Shown here piece after piece: positions 57,280-64,000 of a stretch of DNA of 64,000 nucleotides. The notes beneath the pieces were generated by a model. That model did no database searches. It saw only the letters and a list, made by a program, of their open reading frames with translations, and was not told where the DNA came from. Every line of letters begins with the position of its first letter. Positions within the stretch are counted from its first letter, which is position 1. The translations under genes and the position numbers were made by a program. This DNA comes from Streptomyces pyxinicus (GTDB lineage Bacteria; Actinomycetota; Actinomycetes; Streptomycetales; Streptomycetaceae), in contig NZ_JANUGP010000017.1 of NCBI RefSeq assembly GCF_024753135.1, positions 62,001 through 126,000 on the forward strand, given 5' to 3'.

Positions 57280-57762
57280 TCAGGCGTGGCCGTGCGGCCG
57301 GCCGGCCTGGTAGTCGCCGGCCGGCTGCTGGATGATGACGTTGCCCCGGTTGAAGGCGTTGATGAGGGCGATGGTGCACACCAGGGCGGCCAGCTGCTCC
57401 TCGTCGTAGTGTTGGGCGGCGTTCGTCCAGGCCTCGTCGGTGACGCCCCCGGCCGCGTCGGCGATGCGGGTGCCCTGCTCCGCGAGTTCCAGGGCGGCGC
57501 GCTCGGCCTCGGTGAACACGGTGGCCTCCCGCCAAGCGGCGACCAGGTTGAGCCGGGTGGCGCTCTCGCCCGCGTGTACGGCGTCCTTGAAGTGCATGTC
57601 GACGCAGAAACCGCAGCCGTTGACCTGGCTGGCCCGCAGCTTCACCAGTTCCCGGGTCGCGAGGGGCAGTGTCGAGTCCGCGAGCACCTGGTCCGCGGCG
57701 ATGAGGTGCTTCCAGAACTCGCCGGTGACCGGGCTGGCGAAGACGTTCAGTCGGGCTGCCAT
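57280..57762 (-). CDS. Carboxymuconolactone decarboxylase/AhpD-like alkylhydroperoxidase
   Basis: The 160-residue protein has the AhpD-type signature: ELVKLRASQVNGCGFCVDMHFKDAV, with the CxxC redox pair and downstream histidine. It is followed by EAERAALELAEQGTRI and YDEEQLAALVCTIALINAFNRGNVI. Such proteins reduce peroxides by disulfide cycling. ATG 57762 is used. It ends 14 bp from the terminator at 57240-57265. Confidence 0.87.
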   Translation of the reverse strand: MAARLNVFASPVTGEFWKHLIAADQVLADSTLPLATRELVKLRASQVNGCGFCVDMHFKDAVHAGESATRLNLVAAWREATVFTEAERAALELAEQGTRIADAAGGVTDEAWTNAAQHYDEEQLAALVCTIALINAFNRGNVIIQQPAGDYQAGRPHGHA

Positions 57763-57851
57763 GGGGTGCGCTCCTTCGTCGGCGTGCGGGATACACCCCT
57801 GTGGACGGGGCAGCCCGGCGCCTTGTGACATCGCCGGTCGTGACCCGGGGC

Positions 57852-60191
57852 TCACTCGCCGGGACCCGGTTCCGGGCGCTGGCCCGGCAGGTCCGGGCGC
57901 AGCCGGGCCAGCAGGCGAGCGCGTTCGCGGGTGAAGGCGGGGTCCGCCTGGTAGTCGGAGTGCCCGAGGATGGGGGCGGGCAGCGGGTGGGCGGCGGTAC
58001 GGCCGTAGGCGAGCGGGTCGCGCAGCGGCTCGTGGTCCACGTCCGGGGCGGTGTCGTCGGGCACCCGGACGGGGCCGCCGATGGGGTCGGTCGGGCGGTA
58101 GAGGTTGCGCCAGCAGGCGACGTCCCGGTGCAGCCCGGCGAGCGCCGGCGGCCCGAAGTGCGCCGGGAACCAGCGGCCGTAGAGGCGCTCCAGCGGGCAG
58201 CCGTAGGTCAGCAGGGCGACGCGCCCGCGCACCGACGGGGCGAGCTGCCAGGCCGCGGCGGCGGCGAGGACACTGCCCTGGGAGTGCCCGGACAGCACCA
58301 GCCGGCCCCCGGTGCGCCGGGTCCAGGTGTCCATCCGCCAGGTCAGGTCGGGTACCGCGCGCTCGGCGTAGCAGGGCGGGGCGAAGGGGTGGGCGGCGCG
58401 GGGCCAGAAGGTGCCGACGTCCCAGAGGATGCCGATGGTGCGGCGGGCCGAGGCGTCCTTGTAGGCGCGCCGGCCCCAGGTGACGAACAGCAGGAAGCCG
58501 GCCCCTATCAGCCAGGAGCCCACCGCCTGCGAGGTCCCGGCGAGGCCCCGCACGACGCCGTCGGCGCGGGCGGCCGCGCCGTCCGGTGTGGTGCCGGTGG
58601 CCAGGGCGCCGGTCAGGGCGGCCGCGCCCAGCACCAGGGTGGTGGCGGTGAGCACGGCGAGGGCGAGCGGGGCCCGGTCGGTGAGGGTGGCCATGGCCCG
58701 GGCGTGGGCGATGGCGCGGGTGCGGGCCGGGTCCTCGGGTTCGCCGGGGTGCTCGTGGCGGATGCGAGCGCGTTCGGCGCGGGCCAGGCGCGCGGCGCGC
58801 AGGCCGAGCCGGGCGGCCAGCAGGAGCAGGACGACGAGGACGGCGGGGATGGTGGACGCCTGCCAGGTGAGCAGGACGGGCGGCCCCGGCAGCAGGGCGC
58901 GGGTGCCGTCCAGCCAGTCGGCGACGCGCTGGGCGACCCCGCCGGACATCACGCCGCCCAGTGCGCAGGCGAGCAGCGCGACGGCCGGGCCGCCGAGGCC
59001 GCGCATCCCGGCACGCGGGTCGGGACGGCGGCGGTGCAGGTCCAAGGCGACGACGGCGAGGGCGATGACGAGGACACCCTGGGCCGACATCAGCGCGCCG
59101 AAGGCGGGGTCGCCGGGCAGCCGGCCGCCGGACCGCCAGCCGGGCCGGGACCAGCCGGCGTAGACCAGCGTGAGGAGCAGCAGCGCGAGCGCGCCGAGGG
59201 GCAGGCCGCGGACGAGGTGCGCGTCGAGGTGCCGGTCGGGGCACCGCTCGCTGCGGCCCCGGCGGCAGACCACGCCGACGGCGGTGCCGGCGGCGAGCAG
59301 CAGGCCGGCGGTCAGCAGCCGGCCCAGCGTGTCCAAGGCCGGGGGCCCGCCCGGGCGGTGGTCGAAGCGGATCGCGGGGGTGGCGACGGCGGCGGCCACG
59401 GTGAGCAGCCCGGTCGCGGTGTGCGCGGCACGCAGCCGGGCCACCAGGCGGCGGCCGTACCAGAAGCCGGGCCGGGACAGGGCGCTGTCGTCGGCCGGTT
59501 CGGGGTCGCGGGTGAGCGGCTGGTGGGACTCGTAGGCGCTCCAGGTGCGGTGGGAGAGATACCAGAGCAGGCCGGTGAGCGCGGTCGGGATGAGGGCGGC
59601 CAGGGCGAGCCGGCGGCCGGGGGCGCTCCACCAGCCACCGTGCACGCCGGGGGCGAGGAAGCCGAGCCAGGTGTGGCGGCGGGCGCAGCGCTCGGCGCCG
59701 GCGCACTGCCAGGCCACCAGGTCCAGGGCGACCTCGCAGGCCCCGGCCACGAGTAACGCGGTGAGGGTGAGGGCGACGAGCCGGACGAGGAGGCCGTAGA
59801 GGCGGACGGTGCGGTGGCGGCCGGCCGCGGCGGGCCGCATCCAGTGGGCGAGGTTGACCACCATGAACGGCAGCAGCAACAGCCACAGGGCGCGGCTGCC
59901 GTCGCCCGAGGTCAGGTTGCACCAGACGTACGCCTCCCGGACCGGCCCGGGGCCCGGGCGGCGGCCGGGTCCGGCGTCCGCGGCGCGCCGGAACACGGCG
60001 GCCGTGTCGTCGCCGGTGATCCGGACGGTCCGCGGATCGCCGAGCATCTTCTCGGGGGTGGTGCCGCCGACGCCGTGCACGAGGAGTTCGAGATCGGTGT
60101 CCGGTTCGTGGTCCGGCGGTCCGGTTTCCGGCGGCTGGTGTGCCGGCTCGGTGGTGTGCTGTCCGTGGGGGTGTCGCTGCGCGCTGTCCAC
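57852..60191 (-). CDS. Large membrane protein with a lipase-like GHSQG motif
   Basis: The 779-residue protein begins with DTDLELLVHGVGGTTPEKMLGDP (an alpha/beta-hydrolase-like oxyanion strand, HGVGG). Many membrane helices follow (about eight to ten in ~100-560), and then a soluble C-terminal part with GGRLVLSGHSQGSVLAAAAAWQL (nucleophile elbow, serine in GHSQG, ~645) and LGHSDYQADPAF at the end (possible catalytic histidine). The hydrolase core is therefore split by a membrane block. The substrate is not known. GTG start 60191. Confidence 0.7.
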   Translation of the reverse strand: MDSAQRHPHGQHTTEPAHQPPETGPPDHEPDTDLELLVHGVGGTTPEKMLGDPRTVRITGDDTAAVFRRAADAGPGRRPGPGPVREAYVWCNLTSGDGSRALWLLLLPFMVVNLAHWMRPAAAGRHRTVRLYGLLVRLVALTLTALLVAGACEVALDLVAWQCAGAERCARRHTWLGFLAPGVHGGWWSAPGRRLALAALIPTALTGLLWYLSHRTWSAYESHQPLTRDPEPADDSALSRPGFWYGRRLVARLRAAHTATGLLTVAAAVATPAIRFDHRPGGPPALDTLGRLLTAGLLLAAGTAVGVVCRRGRSERCPDRHLDAHLVRGLPLGALALLLLTLVYAGWSRPGWRSGGRLPGDPAFGALMSAQGVLVIALAVVALDLHRRRPDPRAGMRGLGGPAVALLACALGGVMSGGVAQRVADWLDGTRALLPGPPVLLTWQASTIPAVLVVLLLLAARLGLRAARLARAERARIRHEHPGEPEDPARTRAIAHARAMATLTDRAPLALAVLTATTLVLGAAALTGALATGTTPDGAAARADGVVRGLAGTSQAVGSWLIGAGFLLFVTWGRRAYKDASARRTIGILWDVGTFWPRAAHPFAPPCYAERAVPDLTWRMDTWTRRTGGRLVLSGHSQGSVLAAAAAWQLAPSVRGRVALLTYGCPLERLYGRWFPAHFGPPALAGLHRDVACWRNLYRPTDPIGGPVRVPDDTAPDVDHEPLRDPLAYGRTAAHPLPAPILGHSDYQADPAFTRERARLLARLRPDLPGQRPEPGPGE

Positions 60192-60483
60192 TGCTCTGGC
60201 CCTTCACCCGGTGCCGCCCTGATGGCCTGTGCGGGTGCGCGCTTCATCTCCGCTTCCGCGCCGGTGTACACGCGCCGTCACGGAATCTCCCCGATCCGGG
60301 TGACGGCGGCCGGGACCGCGACGGCCCGGACGGCATGTCCGCGTCGGCTCGGGTGGTGGCGCGAGCGGTGCCCACCCGTGAAAGGATGGGACGCCCGCGC
60401 GCCGTCGGACCGCCGGAACATCCTGGTCGGAGCCGGTGCGGCGGGCGGGTCGGACGGTTGGCGGCGAAAGGACCGGAGCGTAC

Positions 60484-61326
60484 GTGAGCGAGAATCAGAA
60501 CCTCCTCGCCGAGCAGCGCCGTGCCCTGATCCTCGACGAGGTCCGGCGCCGGGGCGGGGTGCGGGTCAACGAACTGACGCGCAGGCTCGGGGTGTCGGAC
60601 ATGACGGTGCGCCGCGATCTGGACGCCCTCGCCCGCCAGGGGGTCCTGGAGAAGGTGCACGGCGGGGCGGTGCCGGTGGTCGAGCCCAGCACCCACGAGC
60701 CGGGGTTCGAGGCGAAGTCGACTCTCGAACTGTCCGCCAAGGAGGACATCGCGCGCGCCGCCGCCGACCTGGTGTCCCCGGGCACGGCGATCGCGCTGTC
60801 GGGCGGTACGACGACCTACGCGCTCGCGCAGCAGCTGCTGGAGGTGCCCGACCTGACCGTGGTGACGAACTCGGTGCGGGTCGCGGACGTCTTCCACGCG
60901 GCGCAGCGCACCTCGGGGCAGCGGCAGGGCGCGGCCACGGTCGTGCTGACCGGCGGAGTGCGCACCCCCTCGGACTCGCTGGTGGGCCCGGTGGCGGACC
61001 AGGCGATCGCCGCGCTCCACTTCGACCTGCTCTTCCTCGGGGTGCACGGCATATCCGTGGAGGCCGGGCTGTCCACGCCGAACCTGGCGGAGGCGGAGAC
61101 CAACCGCCGCCTGGTGCACTCCGCGCGCCGGGTCGTGGTGGTCGCCGACCACACCAAGTGGGGCACGGTGGGCCTGAGTTCGTTCGCCACGCTGGCGCAG
61201 GTCGACACCCTGGTCACCGACGCGGGACTGCCCGCCGAGGCCCGCTCGGAGGTCTCCGAGCACCTGGCGCGCCTGATCGTGACGGGCGAACCGGAGCCGG
61301 AGCCCGGCCCGGACGACGACATCTGA
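60484..61326 (+). CDS. DeoR family transcriptional regulator
   Basis: The 280-residue protein has a DeoR HTH (~10-65: RRALILDEVRRRGGVRVNELTRRLGVSDMTVRRDLDALARQGVLEKVHGGAV) and a DeoR C-terminal sensor domain with the phosphosugar-binding pattern IALSGGTTTYALAQQL, VTNSVRVADV and VVLTGGVRTPSDSLVGP. It controls sugar- or nucleoside-phosphate metabolism genes in other strains. No target gene is next to it. GTG 60484 follows CGGAG. Confidence 0.86.
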   Translation: MSENQNLLAEQRRALILDEVRRRGGVRVNELTRRLGVSDMTVRRDLDALARQGVLEKVHGGAVPVVEPSTHEPGFEAKSTLELSAKEDIARAAADLVSPGTAIALSGGTTTYALAQQLLEVPDLTVVTNSVRVADVFHAAQRTSGQRQGAATVVLTGGVRTPSDSLVGPVADQAIAALHFDLLFLGVHGISVEAGLSTPNLAEAETNRRLVHSARRVVVVADHTKWGTVGLSSFATLAQVDTLVTDAGLPAEARSEVSEHLARLIVTGEPEPEPGPDDDI

Positions 61327-61378
61327 CGCCACGTCGGCGAGCGGGCGGGCGGCTGACGCCGAGCGGCCTCGCCGCGAC

Positions 61379-62503
61379 TCAGCCGGGCCAGGCGCCGGTC
61401 AGCAGCAGCGTGTCGATCGCCGCCGCGTACGGCGTGATGTCCAGGCCCTGGCCGGCGAGCCAGGCATCGGAGTAGTACTTGTCCAGGTACCGGTCGCCGG
61501 GGTCGCAGAGCAGGGTGACCACGCTGCCGGTGCGCCCCTCGGCGACCATCTCCGAGACGATCTTCAGCGCGCTCCACAGCCCGGTGCCCGTCGAGCCGCC
61601 CGCCTTGCGGCCGATGGCCCGCTCCAGGGCGCGTACGGCGGCCACGCTGGCGGCGTCCGGGACCTTCATCATCCGGTCGATCGCGCCGGGCACGAAGCTC
61701 GGCTCCATGCGCGGCCGGCCGATGCCCTCGATACGGGAGCCGCAGTCGCAGGTGACGTCCGTGTCGCCGGTGGTCCAGCCCTCGAAGAAGCAGGAGTTCT
61801 CCGGGTCGGCCACACAGATACGGGTGTCGTACTGCATGTAGTGCACATAGCGCGCCAGGGTCGCGGAGGTGCCGCCGGTGCCGGCCGTGGCGACGATCCA
61901 CGCCGGGTGCGGGAACCGCTCCAACTCCAGCTGGCGGAAGATCGATTCGGCGATGTTGTTGTTGCCCCGCCAGTCGGTGGCCCGTTCGGCGTAGGTGAAC
62001 TGGTCCATGTAGTGGCCGCCGGTCTCCGCGGCGAGGCGGGCGGACTCCTCGTACATCTTCCGGGAGTCGTCCACGAAGTGGCAGCGTCCGCCGTGGAACT
62101 CGATCAGACGGCACTTCTCGGCGCTGGTCGTGCGGGGCATGACCGCGATGAACGGCACGCCGATCAGCTTGGCGAAGTAGGCCTCGGAGACGGCGGTGGA
62201 GCCGCTGGAGGCCTCGATCACCGGCCGGTCCGGGCGGATCCAGCCGTTGCAGAGGCCGTAGAGGAACAGGGAGCGGGCGAGCCGGTGCTTGAGGCTGCCG
62301 GTGGGGTGGGTCGACTCGTCCTTGAGGTAGAGGTCGATGCCCCACCGCTCGGGCAGCGGGAAGCGCAGCAGGTGCGTGTCCGCCGAGCGGTTGGCATCGG
62401 CCTGGACCTTGCGGACGGCTTCTTTCAGCCAGTCACGGTAGTGGGCGTCGCTGCGGTCGATGTCGAGGGTGGCGCCGGTCCGGGCCTGCGGGATGGTGCT
62501 CAC
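61379..62503 (-). CDS. PLP-dependent cysteine synthase/Cds1-like cysteine desulfhydrase
   Basis: The 374-residue fold-type II PLP enzyme carries the PLP lysine in TGSLKHRLARSL (~73), EASSGSTAVSEAYFAKL (the O-acetylserine sulfhydrylase-like loop) and ATAGTGGTSATLAR (phosphate cup). It is related to Mycobacterium Cds1 (Rv3684), which releases H2S from cysteine, and to cysteine synthases; the reaction is not decided by sequence. GTG 62503 has AAGGAG seven bases upstream. It is convergent with the DeoR gene. Confidence 0.85.
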   Translation of the reverse strand: MSTIPQARTGATLDIDRSDAHYRDWLKEAVRKVQADANRSADTHLLRFPLPERWGIDLYLKDESTHPTGSLKHRLARSLFLYGLCNGWIRPDRPVIEASSGSTAVSEAYFAKLIGVPFIAVMPRTTSAEKCRLIEFHGGRCHFVDDSRKMYEESARLAAETGGHYMDQFTYAERATDWRGNNNIAESIFRQLELERFPHPAWIVATAGTGGTSATLARYVHYMQYDTRICVADPENSCFFEGWTTGDTDVTCDCGSRIEGIGRPRMEPSFVPGAIDRMMKVPDAASVAAVRALERAIGRKAGGSTGTGLWSALKIVSEMVAEGRTGSVVTLLCDPGDRYLDKYYSDAWLAGQGLDITPYAAAIDTLLLTGAWPG

Positions 62504-62826
62504 GGCGGTGCTCCTTACGCTGGACGCCGGCGACGCCGCACGCGGCCGGCACTTCGAGCATAGGCACCTTTCAGACCGCTTCCCACCTGCATAAACGCAT
62601 CTTTGAGCCACCCAAAGGCACCCTGGGGAACAGGTGTGCCGGGTCGCGGGGGGCGCATTGGCGGGAGTGCTCCGGGCGCTCGTCGCGTCCGCCCCGCGCG
62701 TACTGGTGCTCACGGCCGCGTCGGGGCAGACTGCACGCGGCGGGACGATCGTCCCGTACGGGGGCGCACACCATGTCTCACGGGAACAGCGGAACCGCGG
62801 GAACAGGCGCGAGGGGGCGGCGAAGG

Positions 62827-63150
62827 ATGGCGGAGCCCGAGTTCACGGCCACGGGCGTGCGGATCGGCAAGCGGCTGCGCTCACTCACCCGCGCGGGGCA
62901 GGTCCGGATCAGCGACGGCAGGCTGGAGTTGCTCACCAGCTACGGCAGCGAGATCGACAGCGCTCCGCTGCGGGCGGTACGGGCCTCCAGGCCGTGGTTC
63001 GCGCCGGAGGACCGGGCCCTCGCCGACCTCGACGGCAACCGGTACCTGCTGACGCTCGGCCAGCACGATCCCGCTCCGGGTGAACCGGGGCCGCCCGCCG
63101 CGCGGCGGTTCATCGAGGCGGTGCGCCGCGCTGCCGGGCGCGGCGCATGA
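62827..63150 (+). CDS. Hypothetical protein, about 107 residues
   Basis: The protein starts FTATGVRIGKRLRSLTRAGQVRISDGRLELLTSYGSEIDSAPL, an alpha-beta pattern with a DSAPLRAV loop. It ends in a basic helix (FIEAVRRAAGRG). ATG 62827 is chosen because GAGGGGG lies before it; ATG 62773 would add an 18-residue basic, low-complexity start. It lies upstream of the anti-sigma-type ATPase gene on the same strand, but 232 bp apart. I do not recognise the family. Confidence 0.6.
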   Translation: MAEPEFTATGVRIGKRLRSLTRAGQVRISDGRLELLTSYGSEIDSAPLRAVRASRPWFAPEDRALADLDGNRYLLTLGQHDPAPGEPGPPAARRFIEAVRRAAGRGA

Positions 63151-63382
63151 CGGATGGCGTCCCGCGCGCACCCCGCGTGGCCGTGCGTCGCGGCGAGTTG
63201 CGGGAGCGCGTCCACTGCGCCACGCTGGTCTCACGTCACTCTGGGTTTACCGGCGATAACGCTGCGAACCAGCCCGCCGGCCACGACAGCAGGCGGCCGT
63301 CTGAACTGGTGCAGTCCTGCTGGATCCGTTGTTCTCCGTGTTCTTCCGGTTCCTCCGGACCTCACATCGGGGAGTCGCAGCC

Positions 63383-64000
63383 GTGACCAGTCACCCAAGC
63401 AGGCACTGCACGGTGGAGCTGCAAGCCCTGCCGTCGCGGATCGGCCAGGTCCGCAGAATCGTATCTGCGCAGTTGCGCTACTGGCATATGGACCCCTTGA
63501 TCGACCGGGCCGCGCTCGGTGTGACGGAGCTGCTCAGCAACGTCCACCGGCACGCGAGGCCCGACAAGTCGTGCACCGTCGAGCTGGAGCTGCTGCCCGA
63601 CCGGCTCACCGTGTCCGTGCGCGACCACGACCCCCGGCTGCCCGTCCTGACCGACGCCGCCGACGTGCCGGACGCCGGCCCGCTGGCCACGTGCGGGCGG
63701 GGGCTGGCGATGGTCGCCGCGATGAGCGAGAGCTGGGGCGCGCGGCCGGTCGGCGAGGACGGCAAGGTGGTGTGGTTCACCCTGCCGGCCACGTCCCTCC
63801 AGGCCCCGGCCCGGGTGTCGTACGCGCCGCACCGGGCGCCGACACGCCGTCCGACGCAGGTCCCCGCCGCAGCGCCGGTCGGCGACACGGTCGGCGCGGG
63901 CACGGCCGTCGACCTCGTCGTACCGCTCGACGCGGGGGCTCCGGTGGGCGGCGGGACTCCGGTCGGAGCGGGGGCTCCCGGGAGGGCGGCGGCTCCGGTC
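63383..64000 (+). CDS. RsbW-like ATP-binding protein (anti-sigma/SpoIIAB type), truncated by window end
   Basis: GTG 63383 follows GGGGAG by eight bases, and 206 codons are visible. The first ~130 residues form an HATPase_c anti-sigma domain: the N-box GVTELLSNVHRHA (ELxxNxxxHA type, ~52-64), VSVRDHDPRLP (~88), and GRGLAMVAAMSESWG (the G2 box, ~117-131). A Pro/Ala/Gly-rich tail runs off the end. Such proteins bind and release sigma factors depending on partner phosphorylation. The PP2C SpoIIE phosphatase at 7855-9933 is the only related gene in the window and probably not its direct partner. Confidence 0.82.
   Translation, partial: MTSHPSRHCTVELQALPSRIGQVRRIVSAQLRYWHMDPLIDRAALGVTELLSNVHRHARPDKSCTVELELLPDRLTVSVRDHDPRLPVLTDAADVPDAGPLATCGRGLAMVAAMSESWGARPVGEDGKVVWFTLPATSLQAPARVSYAPHRAPTRRPTQVPAAAPVGDTVGAGTAVDLVVPLDAGAPVGGGTPVGAGAPGRAAAPV

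Noticed and set aside
57801..59756. 651-codon plus-strand frame opposite the large membrane hydrolase
   Set aside because: It is a Gly/Ala/Glu-rich shadow with no motif, and the minus strand has hydrolase and membrane features.
63147..63386. 79-codon open frame overlapping the previous stop (ATGA) and the next start (GTGA)
   Set aside because: The overlaps are tempting, but codon use is unlike its neighbours (low GC at third position, Cys/Ser-rich end). The stretch looks like the promoter region of the ATPase gene. It would need ribosome profiling to be accepted.

Overview
The window looks like a stretch of a Streptomyces chromosome (or a very close relative). It is very GC rich, GTG starts are common, several genes have little or no leader, and the gene families are typical of the genus: a PAS/GAF/SpoIIE phosphatase, an RsbW-like ATP-binding protein, Rv1733c-like membrane proteins, a DUF6643-like protein, a GH75 chitosanase, a stand-alone ctaD and a TerD protein. 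I found no tRNA, rRNA, insertion sequence, phage gene, CRISPR array or secondary-metabolite cluster. It reads as ordinary chromosome with many small, independently regulated units.

Layout. 0-4 kb: the end of a PTS-dependent dihydroxyacetone kinase operon (dhaL-dhaM), a secreted chitosanase, a fibronectin-III lipoprotein and a wall/membrane protein. 3.4-7.6 kb: a PadR regulator, fadH (2,4-dienoyl-CoA reductase) behind a perfect 24-bp palindromic operator, and two hypotheticals. 7.8-16.8 kb: a sensor SpoIIE phosphatase, a PrmC-like methyltransferase, MarR, GNAT, GntR/UTRA, a PadR-methyltransferase pair and a SnoaL-like protein. 16.9-24.5 kb: cytochrome P450, a short second Rho helicase, a D,D-carboxypeptidase, two coupled polyprenol-dependent mannosyltransferases and glutaminase. 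24.6-34.3 kb: asparaginase and its GntR/FCD regulator joined by a 28-bp repeat, uppP, an ArsR/SMP-30 pair, a glyoxalase-fold protein, MarR, a membrane protein, an SseB-like protein, an NCS1 permease and small proteins. 34.7-43.1 kb: a CAP-domain exoprotein, NAD kinase, a degenerate histidine phosphatase facing the cobalamin-riboswitch-controlled cbtB-cbtA cobalt transporter, ctaD with a coupled membrane protein, and a secreted amidase. 43.3-49.7 kb: a TetR-controlled SDR/SnoaL/SDR operon, a Nudix hydrolase, lnt, a PH-like membrane protein and a racemase-family protein. 49.8-64 kb: an HpnB-like glycosyltransferase, a TerD-type protein, DUF6643, a MOSC protein, a second Rv1733c-like protein, a beta-helix/AAA+ fusion, an AhpD-like protein, a large membrane hydrolase, a DeoR regulator, a Cds1-like PLP enzyme, a small hypothetical and a truncated anti-sigma-type ATPase.

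Common themes are cell-envelope work (lnt, uppP, mptB, D,D-carboxypeptidase, amidase, CAP protein, chitosanase) and local transcription control, with operators visible next to several regulators. The most interesting signals are a 12-bp operator core shared by the fadH promoter and a distant marR promoter; tandem Shine-Dalgarno/ATG cassettes between gntR and the asparaginase gene; a Rho paralogue with an intact motor but an altered primary RNA-binding motif; a histidine-phosphatase-fold protein without its catalytic histidines beside cbtBA; and a beta-helix fused to a CbxX-type AAA+ ATPase. I did not find a clearly new multi-gene system.
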